Assembly: GCA_023846275.1 (NCBI GenBank)
Contig: CM043868.1
Coordinates: 13,425,755-13,489,754, forward strand
DNA from: Vanilla planifolia
Lineage: Eukaryota > Streptophyta > Magnoliopsida > Asparagales > Orchidaceae
Direction: 5' to 3'
Length of the DNA stretch: 64,000 nucleotides
Shown here: positions 50,901 through 62,395 of the stretch, piece after piece
Layout: each line of letters starts with the position of its first letter
Numbering within the stretch: position 1 is the first letter of the stretch
The notes under the pieces: generated by a model
Database searches by the model: none
What the model was told of the DNA's origin: nothing
Seen by the model: only the letters and a program-made list of their open reading frames with translations
Position numbers and translations under genes: made by a program

Positions 50901-52339
50901 TCATAGGTTGTGGATTGAACAAACCAAAGTCTATTTGGGGTTCCAAAATCCAAATAATAAATTATAATTCTTGTATGCATGCCTCCATTGTTTTATTAAA
51001 AAAGGAAAAATTATTGGAAGCATATTATTTACTTTTGAATATTAAGCATGTTTGTCATATTGTAATTCTTCAAAATTTTTATATGCATCAATTTAGGAGG
51101 AGATATGTAAATGAACCTCTTGATGTCTTGATGTGATTATTTATTTATGAAATTCTTAGCAATGTCCTTATTTGTTTGTCTTTAAGTTTTACTTTATTTT
51201 CTAATGCAAGACAAAAAAGGAAGATAGAGAAAAGTGATAAAAGAAAAGCACTCATACATTATAATGTTTTATTTATAATTATTTAAATTACATACATTAA
51301 AGGAAATCAAAAATGTTGGAGTATTTGTATATTTTTCATATTTTAATATTTTTTTATTTCATTATTTATTCAATAGTTTTATCATTATAAAAAATTTGAG
51401 CTTGGTTTAACCTTTGTCTTTACACCACTTATTTGACGATAACAAAACTACTACGTTATATTATTAATATTTTTTTGAAGTATTAATTTCAAATCATATG
51501 TTTGAAGTGCGCATAGGTTATTCACATTAAGAGTTTAATCAATTAACTCAATGAGCTTAACTATAGTGTTTGGGTGTAAATCGTAACTAGTACTAGGAGA
51601 ATAACAAGCTTGAGCATCACTTGGAGAAACTTTTTATAGAGACTCTTAATTTTTTTAATTAGAATGTTAAAACTTATAATAATTTTACTAAAAAACTTAT
51701 GTGTTTTTATTTAAGGCATGCATTCTATATATGTTTAATTATATTTACATATGCCTTAATTAATATTAAGAATAACTATTTACATGTGCATGATATAACC
51801 ATTGATTATAGGTTACATCATTCATCATTACTTTATATTTTTTATCTTAGAATATTTTATTTATACTGAGTTGTATCATATGTTAAGATAAGACTAAAAT
51901 CAAGTTAGAATTAAATAAAGATTAAATTGAGTGAGGTGTGCATTAACTAAACTAATCATACTTCTATAATAAACTCATTTTACAATACTGTCAATTAATA
52001 TTTAAATCTAACAAAGCATCAGTCAAGAGTGATCCTAATTTAGGTACGCTATATATATTAGTTGTGCATATACAATAGATTTATAGTACAAGTATGTTGA
52101 TGATTTACCTAAAATGATTAATTTGAGATTTATTGTTCTTAATCTTCATACAATGTAATGTTACTTTTCATACTATTATGACATTTTCATTAAGGGGATA
52201 GACTGAGTAACATTCATTATATGTGCTAGAAATTGAATCGCTTATATGTATGATAATTACTTCGTATTTATATGATAAGTATGTTAGTGTAGTATGAATT
52301 CAAAACTTAGGTTATAAGTGAGCTAGATTACATTGTATA
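50901..52339. other. AT-rich sequence after the copia C gag fragment
   Basis: No gene. Some LTR-like wording (GTGTTTGGGTGTAAATCGTA near 51,568), but no convincing boundary. It may be the decayed edge of copia C or of the LTR pieces to its right. Confidence 0.35.
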
Positions 52340-52800
52340 GATAATATATCTACTTCATACATGTACAAAAATTTTTACTCAAGAGCTTATTATTAAGTAC
52401 TTAGGCTTAAGTAAGTTATTTTTTATTTTTTGTAGACATTATCAATTTCATACTTGTATTATACCATTTTCCCTAGAGCTTAGTAATGAGAATCAGTAAT
52501 ATATGAAGCAGATATTATATCATAAGAGTATGATTTACTTATTGAACAAATACAATATGTTATTGTTATCATAAACAAATTGATCATATGACTCATTGTA
52601 TTGTCTAATCTTTATATACAATATTTTTCTAAGATATTAGATTCAAAGTTTAAGAACATTTGTTCTAGTCATACTTGTTCAATACTTTATCATATAAATA
52701 CTATCAATTTAGAATATAAAATTATTTATCATCATAATGTTATAACATATGGATCATACAAGTATTGTAAGCTTAGAATGTGAATAATGACTAATTTAAT
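52340..52800 (+). repeat. LTR fragment related to the copia D LTRs
   Basis: The stretch TACTCAAGAGCTTATTATTAAG followed by TACTTAGGCTTAAG (about 52,377-52,416) and CATACTTGTATTATAC near 52,450 aligns with TCTCAAGGTCTGTTAAGTCTTTAGGCTCAAG (about 60,970-61,000) and its followers. It is a third, partial copy of that LTR family beside the 53.85 and 60.96 kb copies. Confidence 0.5.
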
Positions 52801-52849
52801 TGATTTTTTTCATCAACATTAGAGAGAATCTTAGAACCATTTAAGAGCA

Positions 52850-53848
52850 TTCTTAAGGATATTTTAAGTCCAAATGTAGAAAAAATTGTTAATGTTTACT
52901 TACATATCTTTATGAAAATATTACACATTCAAATCATCATTATCTATAATGACAACAAGGCTATGGCATATAACTTGAAAGATTCATCATAGCCGCCTTC
53001 ATTAAGCTAAGTTGCTTACAATTTTTTTAGTCACCTAAGCTTTATTACATGTCTTTATATATTAGTCTTATTACTATTGTAATGTGCCTCTTGTTTAAAT
53101 TATGCTTGTGTTATAGGATTAACTGTATCAACCACTTGTATGTCTGCTTATACTTCTCTTAAGTTCATTTTCTTTATTTCTTAATCGTAACATATGTTAC
53201 TTTACAATCGAACTATACAACAAAATCTTTTCCTAACCTAGCCCGTGGAATCATTTAATCCATGAAGCTAATGCACGAATTACTTTCTATCATAGTGAAA
53301 TAATTTTGTTGTCATACTTACATAATACAGTCTCATCTCATAAACTCATTCACATTACACTTTAACTCTATTTTTTTGTTACTTAATTGTATTGAATGCT
53401 AACCACTATTTTATTATGCATTCCAATTCTTTCCTTCTTTTCCTATCAAACTAATTCAACTGACATAAACAATGCCATTGATCACCATAATATCGTATGG
53501 ATATGATGGTCCTTAACATATCATATGATCCTATACAACTTTTGCTTATTATTCTATCATACTGTGTAGTTTTCTATATTGTGTTGAACTATGATCTCTT
53601 CTAAGACATCTTTCTTAGTATTATGCATATTATATTATAACATTTGCTTCCATCACACTATACGATCCCTTTTCCATAAAATCTTTATAATTTCACTAAA
53701 TACTATCTCAATTAAAATATTAATTATTTAAACAATTTGTATTGCTCATCCCTTTATATAATCATCAATAATTCTCTAATATTCTTATTTTTAGCATGAT
53801 ATGATTTGAATTTATTAAAATTACTTATCCATACTTTTGGGATGCTAC
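52850..53848 (-). repeat. Gypsy-type LTR fragment, minus orientation
   Basis: The minus strand starts TGTAGCATCCCAAAAG at 53,848, the chromovirus LTR start signature. Its reverse complement shares a clear block with 24,733-24,790. It directly abuts the copia D 5' LTR sequence. The left end is not defined. Confidence 0.5.
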
Positions 53849-55241
53849 ATACATGTACATTTATTTTGTTCTTAAGATTTATTAGGTCTCTAGGCCTAGG
53901 GTCTTGTATAATACAAAGTGTGTGTATTTTAATTATACTCTTTAATAAAAATCTTAAAAAAATATAGATGAGTATGATACTTGTATTATATAAGTAAATT
54001 GTCCAACATTTTTACAATCCTTCGTATATAAGTCTGACTTATACGTCCACTTGTAAACATAAGACTTAAGCTTTGTATCGTAAAATTTAGAGAGTATGGT
54101 TATTAATCAGTATGGTTAAAATTTCAAATTTTTGTAAGATCATACAATGATAAACTATGCATCAAAGTTGTGTGACGGCTTTCTTCACAATATTTATCAT
54201 GATGAGGCTAAACATATGTGTACAATTGATTAAGTTAAGCCAGTCAACCTTAAAAACTTTATACATGCATTTGAACTCATACAATCTATTATAAGACAAG
54301 TGCAACTTATTAATATGAAAATATGAGCTATATTGTGCAAGTATGATAAGTGTGATCATCTAGTGCCTTTTAAGTATGAACTTAAGTGTTGCATTATAAA
54401 TCGTTGTTATACAGTACATTGACCACTCCCAGACTAATGCAATATGTCATTTTAGAACAAAATTCACTAGCCATAATGTTGAATCATTGAGACAATCCAT
54501 GTTAAACTCCTTTTGTCATAATATGATTTAGGGAATGCACTAATATGAATGGAACCTAAAGAGCTTAACACCTATTTTTTTCTTCTTTGGAAAGCTTAAT
54601 TAGCTAATTAGCTGTTATATGTTCCATAACCTTCCTTGAGACCAACACTAGTATAAAAGAAGATTGGTTTCTAACAAAATAAGGTAACAATTTGAATTAC
54701 AAAATTAAGTGAACAAAAAGTGAAAAACAATTAACCTTGCATACTCCACTGGAGCATTCATTTAGTTTCAGTTCTGTATTTATGTTTCATCAACATATCT
54801 CTTCAATTGATTCATATTGGTAAAATCTTTCATACATTAGTTTGGTACCACACTTTTTTTTAAGGACTAATTTAGTTTACAATATACTAATTATAATAGC
54901 TAATATCTCTTCGACTAAAATGATTGTATTATTTTAATATCTCCTATGAGCATTGTTGTTGTACTTAATTTATCCCTACCTACTATGATGAAAGTATGTG
55001 GATAGTGGAAGTCTTATTAGTTGATTAGAGGTAGAGTTAGGCATAGGTCATGTCAAATCACCTAAAAAAATCTTGTTTATTCCTTTTTTATTTGTTGTCT
55101 TAGTTCTATTTTATTTTTTGTGTAGAAATTATTTTGTTGATTTAAATAGAATATTTGATTTTTTAAAATAACTAATTAGTTAAATTTTAAGAATATTATA
55201 ATTCACACTCCTCTTATAGTACTTATTCCTCTCATATTACA
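53849..55241 (+). repeat. 5' LTR of copia D (possibly truncated on its left)
   Basis: This aligns with 60,955-62,395. Shared landmarks include GTATGATACTTGTATT, AAGACTTAAGCTT, CACTAGTATAAAAG (a TATA-like promoter box), AAGTGAACAAAAAGTGAAAA and ATTTATGTTTC-TCAACA. It ends TATTACA at 55,241. The left limit is set where the gypsy-type LTR begins. Confidence 0.8.
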
Positions 55242-55246
55242 ATAAA

Positions 55247-55262
55247 TAGTATTAGAGCCAAG
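55247..55262 (+). other. Copia D primer-binding site, initiator Met tRNA type
   Basis: TAGTATTAGAGCC lies a few bases after the LTR end, two changes away from TGGTATCAGAGC, the usual plant copia site complementary to the 3' end of initiator methionine tRNA. It fixes the inner end of the 5' LTR. Confidence 0.8.
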
Positions 55263-56834
55263 TTCATTTGTCAAAGAAAAAAATTAGTGATAAGATCCCC
55301 ATGGCTTATTCTTAAAGATAATGATATTTTATGTGAGAGAACATCATCCTATTAACCATCTTTATTTAAGGTAAATATTACTTGCATAATAAGAATAAAA
55401 TATGCTTATTCTTAGAATCTATTGATTTTAAAATTTGTAATGTGGTTTAAAATCCATTTTCTCAACAAAATCTATAAATGTTGAGATAGTAAGGAAGCAA
55501 CTTTGGGATCTTACACTTAAGGAACAACACAAAGTGTAGGTGAAATCTCAAGCTATAAATATTCTTCATTATGGACTATTTCTTATTTTATTACATTATG
55601 AGTCTTAAAACACCATCTAACATCTATTCCAAAGTTAAGGTTGCTTATGAGTGTACATTTTAAGTTAAGGAGACCAAGGTAAAAATGTTGATTCATGAAT
55701 ATGAATTGTTTGATAATGACAAATGAAACTATTAAGTCCAATTTCACATGATTTAAAAATATTATTAATAGACTATCTAACATGGGTAAATACTTTTCAA
55801 TATCTAAACATGTTTAAAAAATCTTACAGGTGTTACCTCAACGATATGATCCTCTAATGATAGCTATAAAAATTACAAAAGATATCTTAACTATGTCACT
55901 AGATGAGTTGCTTAGTGAACTCCTTACAAATGTGATGGAGCTTGCCAGAAGGAAGAATAAGGAGATTTAGCTAAAGAAGGGAGAGAAAAAGAAGAAGACT
56001 CATCCATTTCTAGTTTCCCTCATCTCAAAATGTCTTTCTATATTATATAAGAAGCAAAATTGTAGGGAAAATTTTGAGCCAAGATAAGAATCTTAACAAA
56101 AGATGAAGTCATATGCCATGAGTGTAAATTACTTGGATGCATTAGAACCATTCATGCCTTCAACAAAGAAAGTGTCAAAAAGTTTCAAAACTAAAAGAAG
56201 GTAATGAAGATCTCATGGATTGAATTATATAGTTTAATATCCTATGAAGAAGATAAGAAGGAAAGTCTAATATGGCTTATGACCAAGGATGAAAAATGCA
56301 ACTTCAACTAATGATGAGGCATGTCCTACCACTTCTTCATCATCTTCATTTTTCATCAATGAAGAATAATATAATAATGTTTGTAAGAAAAACAATAAGT
56401 TAGCCTCAAAGTACACTAAGTTAAAAGAAGAAAATACGAATTACTTTAGCTTATCTGAACATTTGAATGAAAAAATGCTAATTATTTACAAGTAAAGAAA
56501 TGATAGAAATGAAAAGGCTATATTTTTTAATTAAAAGTACATTCTTAATTAGATAATTGAATGGTTTGAAAAGAATAAATGCACACTATAGAACCTCTCT
56601 CTATAGATCAAATTGTAATGTTTCTTACTTTGCTACATATGCTAAAAATCTTAAGTATAATTATTACATGAAGTTTGGTCACATTACATCTCACTATAAA
56701 ATTAAGAAAAATATTAATTTTAATCTTCTTAGATTTGTGTGGGTAAGAAAACGTAGATAGTCATAATATTAAGACATGTGGACTCAAAAAGATTTTGATC
56801 CCCTAATCCAACATTTGATTTCATTTTTGTAGGA

Positions 56835-57038
56835 ATGTATTTCTTAAAGGACCAAGGAATATGGTACATGGATAATGGATTTTCTAAACACATGACTAGA
56901 GATGCATCACTTTTCATCCACTTGAAGGAGTGTAGTGGAGGTGAAATAACCCTTTATGATAATTCCAACAAAAAGGTCATCAAAAAAGGAATCATGAGGA
57001 ATTCACACACCATTATACAAAGGGTCCTTCTCATGTAA
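56835..57038 (+). mobile_element. Copia D: protease region
   Basis: The plus-strand frame reads IWYMDNGFSKHMTRD followed by SLFIHL, the pattern of the copia aspartic protease (WYLDSGCSRHMTG in relatives). The family's role is to cut the polyprotein. Fossil. Confidence 0.85.
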
Positions 57039-57393
57039 GATCTGAGATACAATCTTTTTAAATATTAGCTAATTATGTGAACTTAATCTTTCTTTTTTAT
57101 TTAAAGCAAATGAGAAAATTATTTGTATAAATAACATTACTCTCAATATTAAACATTGAAAAGATAATACTTATGTATTATATTTGGACATGGTTAGGCC
57201 TAGTAGACTAGAATATCTTACCTCACATGATAATAGTTTAGAATTATGGTATAAAAGATTATATTATCTAGGTAAATCATCACTTAGGAAAATAATAAAT
57301 AATGATTTTGTTAGAGCATTACCTAACATTCGTTAGAGTAATGACTACATTTGTGGACCTTACCAATTAAGAAAATAGTCAAGGTTCTTTAAG

Positions 57394-58050
57394 ATGATAA
57401 AGAAAATATCTATTAGAAGATTACTAGAGCTCTTGCATTTATATCTACTCAATCTAGTTCATCCTGATGACTTAGTAGGTAAAAGATATGGATTAGTTGT
57501 GGTAGATGATTTTTCAAAATTTTTTTGTACATTGCTTTTAATAAAGAAAGATGAAACTTTTGAAAAACATGTACCTTAGTTACTAAGTTAAAAAATAATT
57601 TAATCCATTTTTGCTTTTAATAAGAATTGATACTAGAAGTGAATTTAAAAATATTTTTTTTGTTGAATTCTTTAGTATACATAAAACTGTTCATACTCTC
57701 TGCTCATAAGGACTTCACAATAAAATGGAGTTACAGAAAGACAAGTTGCATCCAAGTGTATGCTTAATGAATATCATTTACGAAATATTTTTTAATTAAA
57801 ATGATTAACATTGCATGTTATGTAATGAACTGGATACTTAAGAGATCACTACTTATCATTTCACCTTCTGAACATATCTTCATGCATTCAGACACAAGTA
57901 CTTCATTCAAAATAACAAGAAGAGTTGCTTAAACAAATTTGATGGAAAATTAAATAAAGGTATCTTTTTGGGAAATTCAATAAATAGTAGAGCCTATAGA
58001 GTATATAATAACAAAAAACTTTAGTGGTAGAAGAAACAATTCATGTGATG
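57394..58050 (+). mobile_element. Copia D: integrase core region
   Basis: The frame 57,394-57,579 has the integrase core wording (GKRYGLVVVDDFSKFFC), and near 57.96 kb follows the C-terminal GIFLG-like segment. Catalytic in live elements, not intact here. Confidence 0.8.
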
Positions 58051-58299
58051 TTTGATGAACCCCCTTATGAAATTTCTTGTAGTCAACCACCATTTGACTA
58101 ATTAGATAAGTTAGAAGAATTAAGTCTTAAGGATGAGTCCATGGACCATAGTAAAAAAGAAGAAGAAATAGTCGAGGATGAAGATAAAAATGTTAAAGAA
58201 TGTAAGTTTTCAAAAGATCATCTTATTTATTTAATCATTAGTGAAGTAGTAGAAAGTGTCAAAGCTAAGAGCTCAATTAATCATGTAGCTTTTGTAACA

Positions 58300-59830
58300 A
58301 GTTATGAACCAATTTTAGTAGATGAAGTAGTTGGCTATGATTATTGGATAGTTGTCATGAACAAAGAATTAGAATAATTTGAAAAAAATAATGTGTGGGA
58401 TCATGTGCCATCCAAATGATTAGATTGTTATTTGTATGAAATGTGTTTAAAATAATTTATATGAAAATGGAGAAGTTGTTACAAATATGGCTAGATTATT
58501 TGCTAATGAAAGAAGTCAAATTAAGGGAATTTATGTGGAAGAAGCCTTTGCTCTTGATGGAAGACTTGAGACAATAAGAATTCTTCTTACGTATGCTGGA
58601 CATAAAGGTTTAAAATTATATCAAATACATATTAAAAGAGCATTTTGTAATAGATATAATAATGAAAAATTTTATGTAGATAAATTCTTAGGATTTTAGA
58701 TTCATGAAAATTTAGATCATGTATACAAATTAAAAAAAGGTTCTCTATGTATTGAAGTGAGATTCACATACATGGTATGAGAGATTATGTATATTTCTTA
58801 TTTTAAATAGCTTTGTAAGAAAAAAAAAGTTGACAATACCTTTTTTATTTTGAATTTAGGTTAACTATAATTAGTTTGCCAAGTTTATGTTGATGATATT
58901 ATATTTGAAGTCACACGTGATGAAATGTGTAAGAAGCTTAAAAATTTAATGAAGAAATAATTTGAAATGAGCATGATGAATGAGTTAACTTTCTTTCTAG
59001 TATTTCAAGTTAAATAAATCAATGAAAGTTTTTTTTTATTTCATATTCAAAATATTTAGTAGAATTGCTCAAAATATTTGGATTTGAAAGCATGAAGGCA
59101 AGGACAACTCTAACAGAAATAAGTACTATTCTAAATAATGATATAGTTGGGAACTAGTTGATGTAAGATTGTTTAAAGGTATGATTGGTCATCTATTAAG
59201 CCTTACTACAAGTAGACCAAATGTAGTATGTTAGTTTGTGTGCCATATTTCAAGAAAATCCTAAGGACTCACATTTTCAAATTGTTAAATAGATTTTTAA
59301 ATATCTCATTGGCACTAAATCACTCAATTTTTGGTATGTTACCCCAAGTGAATTAAGTTTTTATTTCTTAACTTACATAGATTTGGATTTTATTAGGAGT
59401 AAAACTCATAAGAAAAGTACATCTTAGATGTGTTAGATGATTGATGGTTCTCTTATTTCTTAGACTAGTTACCAACAAAATTATGTTTCACTATCTATAA
59501 TCAAGGCTAATTATTTTACTATTAGAAGTTATGTAACACAATTTTTGTAGATTAAATAGTAGTTAAAGGATTAATTATTAGGCTTCATAAACATTCTTTT
59601 ATTTTGTAATAATGTTATTGTGATTTGTATAAGAAAAAATCCCATTCAACATTTTTCAACTAAGCACATTAATATTATATATTATTTCATTAGAGAGTAT
59701 GTTGCCAAGAAACATATTCAATTACTATTTGTCTCTTCTTTTAATTTACTAGCTAATATCATTACAAAACCATTATCTTTTGAGACTTTTGCAAGACTTA
59801 GATTTAACTCAGGTGTGATTAGCCTCCTTG
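58300..59830 (+). mobile_element. Copia D: reverse transcriptase and RNase H
   Basis: Blocks in order: the lead-in before RT (ELE-FEKNNVWDHVP), SQIKGIYVEEAFALDGRLET near 58.51 kb, VYVDDIIFE near 58.88 kb, FEMSMM near 58.96 kb, and RNase H ending with FSTKHINI, YFIREYV and LANIITKPL at 59.66-59.78 kb. Decayed. Confidence 0.85.
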
Positions 59831-60147
59831 AATGATTACAAAATGGGAGACATTATAATGCTAGAATTTAAGAAGTGTGTGGGAATTTCATTGATTCAAG
59901 GGGAGTTTGGCACAAATTAAGGGATTTTTGTTGTAAATGCTAAATCTAAATGAGTGGCATTTGAGATTTGCTAAAATTACATTTTTCTTCTTTATTCTTA
60001 TATTGTTGTATTGATATTATGCTACTATTTTACAATGATATGGTATTGAATTAAAAGAAATTGCATTTTGGTTAATATTGTTTATTGTTTGTGTTTTATT
60101 GTAATGTTGTTTTCTAGCATTAGTTTTGTAATTATCAAATAAAAGAT

Positions 60148-62395
60148 TGTTATTCCTTTAAAATTGATTATCACAAAATCAAATTAATTAGGTACTAATA
60201 AAAGTTTGAGGTTTTGTAAATATGCATTTTTTTAGATCTTGATTGAGCTTGTTTGGGTTGGAGCAAGGATTTATAGATTGTGATTGAAAAAGTTTGGAGA
60301 CCTTGGCTCAATAATGGCTCATCTTTCAGACCATGGAGCTGAGAAGAAGTTCTTTATGATGTTGCTAATCCTCATTGAGCTTATCATCACATACATGACT
60401 CTGGTTAGAATTTTAATCTTTATCCTTTGAAATGTTACATTTAGGATTATTCAACTTTTCATTCATTCATTAATTAATCACACACATTACCTGATAAAAG
60501 AAATCTAGCCTTGCATTAATTTATCTATTCCAAAATTACAATTTTGATTTAAAATGAAATAAATCTTTTAGAAAATGAAATTAGGTTGAGAACAAACCTA
60601 ATCCATTATAGCTTATTGAACATATAGTACAATGTATTATATTGTACTTGTACATTATACATTCTAGCTTAAAGTCTTAACTAAAGTCTATAGCCTATTG
60701 AACATATAATATAATGTATCATATTGTACCTATACATTCTACATTCTACCTTAAAGTCTCAACTAAAGTCTGTAACTATCATGACATCATATGATATAAT
60801 GTTGTCATTGTACAAAAGTAAAAATCAACTAAACAAATTATTAAAAGCATGAATGGGGTTGTACGAAGTATAAATCTTTTACGTGAGTTACCTGATCCAT
60901 TAGAGTTCAGTTGTTGCTAGTATCATATGTGTACAACTACTTTCTATGCATAAGCAATTTATTTTTTCTCAAGGTCTGTTAAGTCTTTAGGCTCAAGGTC
61001 TCAAGCAACTAAAAGTGTCTGTATCATAATTGTATGCTTCAGTGATAATCTTAGATAAACATGTATAAGTATGATACTTGTATTTTATACTAATTCCTAA
61101 TCCTTTGCATATAAGAACATTCATGCTTCATATTGATACGATTACTATTAAACACAAGACTTAAGCTTAGTATCATATTATTATGATAATCATATAATAG
61201 AAGGGTAATAATCAATTAGTAACTTAAATACTCAAATATTTACATGATTGTACAAAGACTAACAAATGAACTATGCATCAAACTCATATGTTGATAATAG
61301 GGCTTAGTGTATGTCTACAATTGATCTTATTATGCTAGACATCTTAGTTAACATAAGGTTGTACATACATTCAGACTCATATGATTGTAACGCATGATTT
61401 TTCTTAAGAGCTCGACTTTTAATGAAAATGTGTATCATATGATAGCAATCTATTATTTGACAAATATCACTTATTTACATGAAAATGTGATTCATACTAT
61501 GTTAGTATGATGGATGCTGTTGTGTAGTACCTTATATGTGTGAACTTAGGTGCTGCACTGTAAACCAACGACATATAGTACGAGAAATGCTCTTGTTATT
61601 CTAGAACAAAATGCAATTGTCATAATGTTAGATCATTAAGATGATATATGTTAAAATCCTTTCATCCTAATACAATTTAAGGATTACACTAGTATGAATA
61701 GAAACCTAAGAGCTTAATGAGTATTTTTATCTTCTTTGAAAAACTCAATTAGACAACATATGTTCCATAATCTACCTTTTGCACAGCCACTAGTATAAAA
61801 GGAATGGATTTCTAATAGAATAAGGTGATGCTTCAAATTGCAAATCAAGTAAACAAAAAGTGAAAAGACTAACATTGTGACCCCGATAAGGACATCTATC
61901 TAGTTTCAATGCTACATTTATGTTTCTTCAACACATCTCTTTAACTGATTCATATATGTAACATCTTTCTTTCATTAGTTCAATGCCACACCTTCTTTTA
62001 ATGAATTAAAGGTTTGGGTTTTGAATGTATTAATTGTAAGAGTTTTATGAATTTTTCTTTAGCTAAAATAATTATACTATTTTAACAATTTTCTTTAAGC
62101 ATTATTGTTGTACTTGGTTTATCCCTACTTGTTTTAGTAAAGAAGAATAGTTAGTGAAAGCTTAGTTAAGTTGATTGGGGAAAGATATATGCACAAGTTA
62201 GACTGAACCAACTAAAAAAATTCTAGGTGCATTCTTTTTTGTGGGCTTTCTTACGTTTTATTTTATTTTACTATAATTATTCTTTGAGATATTTAAAAAG
62301 AATGCAAGGTTTTTATTAAAATAATTAATTGGTAAAAATTTTAAGAATTCTATAATTCACTTCTCTCTTATGTTATTTATCCATCTCTTGTTACA
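60148..62395 (+). repeat. 3' LTR of copia D (left limit uncertain)
   Basis: Bases 60,955-62,395 align with the 5' LTR and end CTTGTTACA. The true start may be as early as TGTTATTCC at 60,148, after a purine-rich stretch (AAATAAAAGA); the matching part of the 5' LTR would then have been lost where the gypsy-type LTR abuts it. The TATA-like box AGTATAAAAGG lies near 61,792. Confidence 0.65.
60608..60771. repeat. 82-bp tandem duplication
   Basis: Two head-to-tail copies with an 82-base period: ATAGCTTATTGAACATATAG... and ATAGCCTATTGAACATATAA..., each ending near CTCAACTAAAGTCT. They differ at about ten positions. It lies within or just before the copia D 3' LTR. The word ATATTGTAC-T-TACATT inside is close to the palindrome-like words noted elsewhere. 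Confidence 0.85.

Larger units (their letters stand above)
53849..62395 (+). mobile_element. Ty1/copia LTR retrotransposon D, decayed but full in layout
   Basis: A plus-strand copia with LTRs at 53,849-55,241 and up to 62,395, a primer-binding site at 55,247, gag (about 55.4-56.0 kb), zinc knuckle (near 56.1 kb or 56.65 kb), protease (56,835-57,038), GAG-pre-integrase (near 57.25 kb), integrase (57,394 to about 58.05 kb), reverse transcriptase (58,300 to about 59.05 kb) and RNase H (59.3-59.83 kb). The wording (FEMSMM, YVDDIIF, KTK-F---KHI) fits the SIRE/Tork side of copia. There are many breaks and the LTRs are well diverged, so it is old. Confidence 0.88.
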
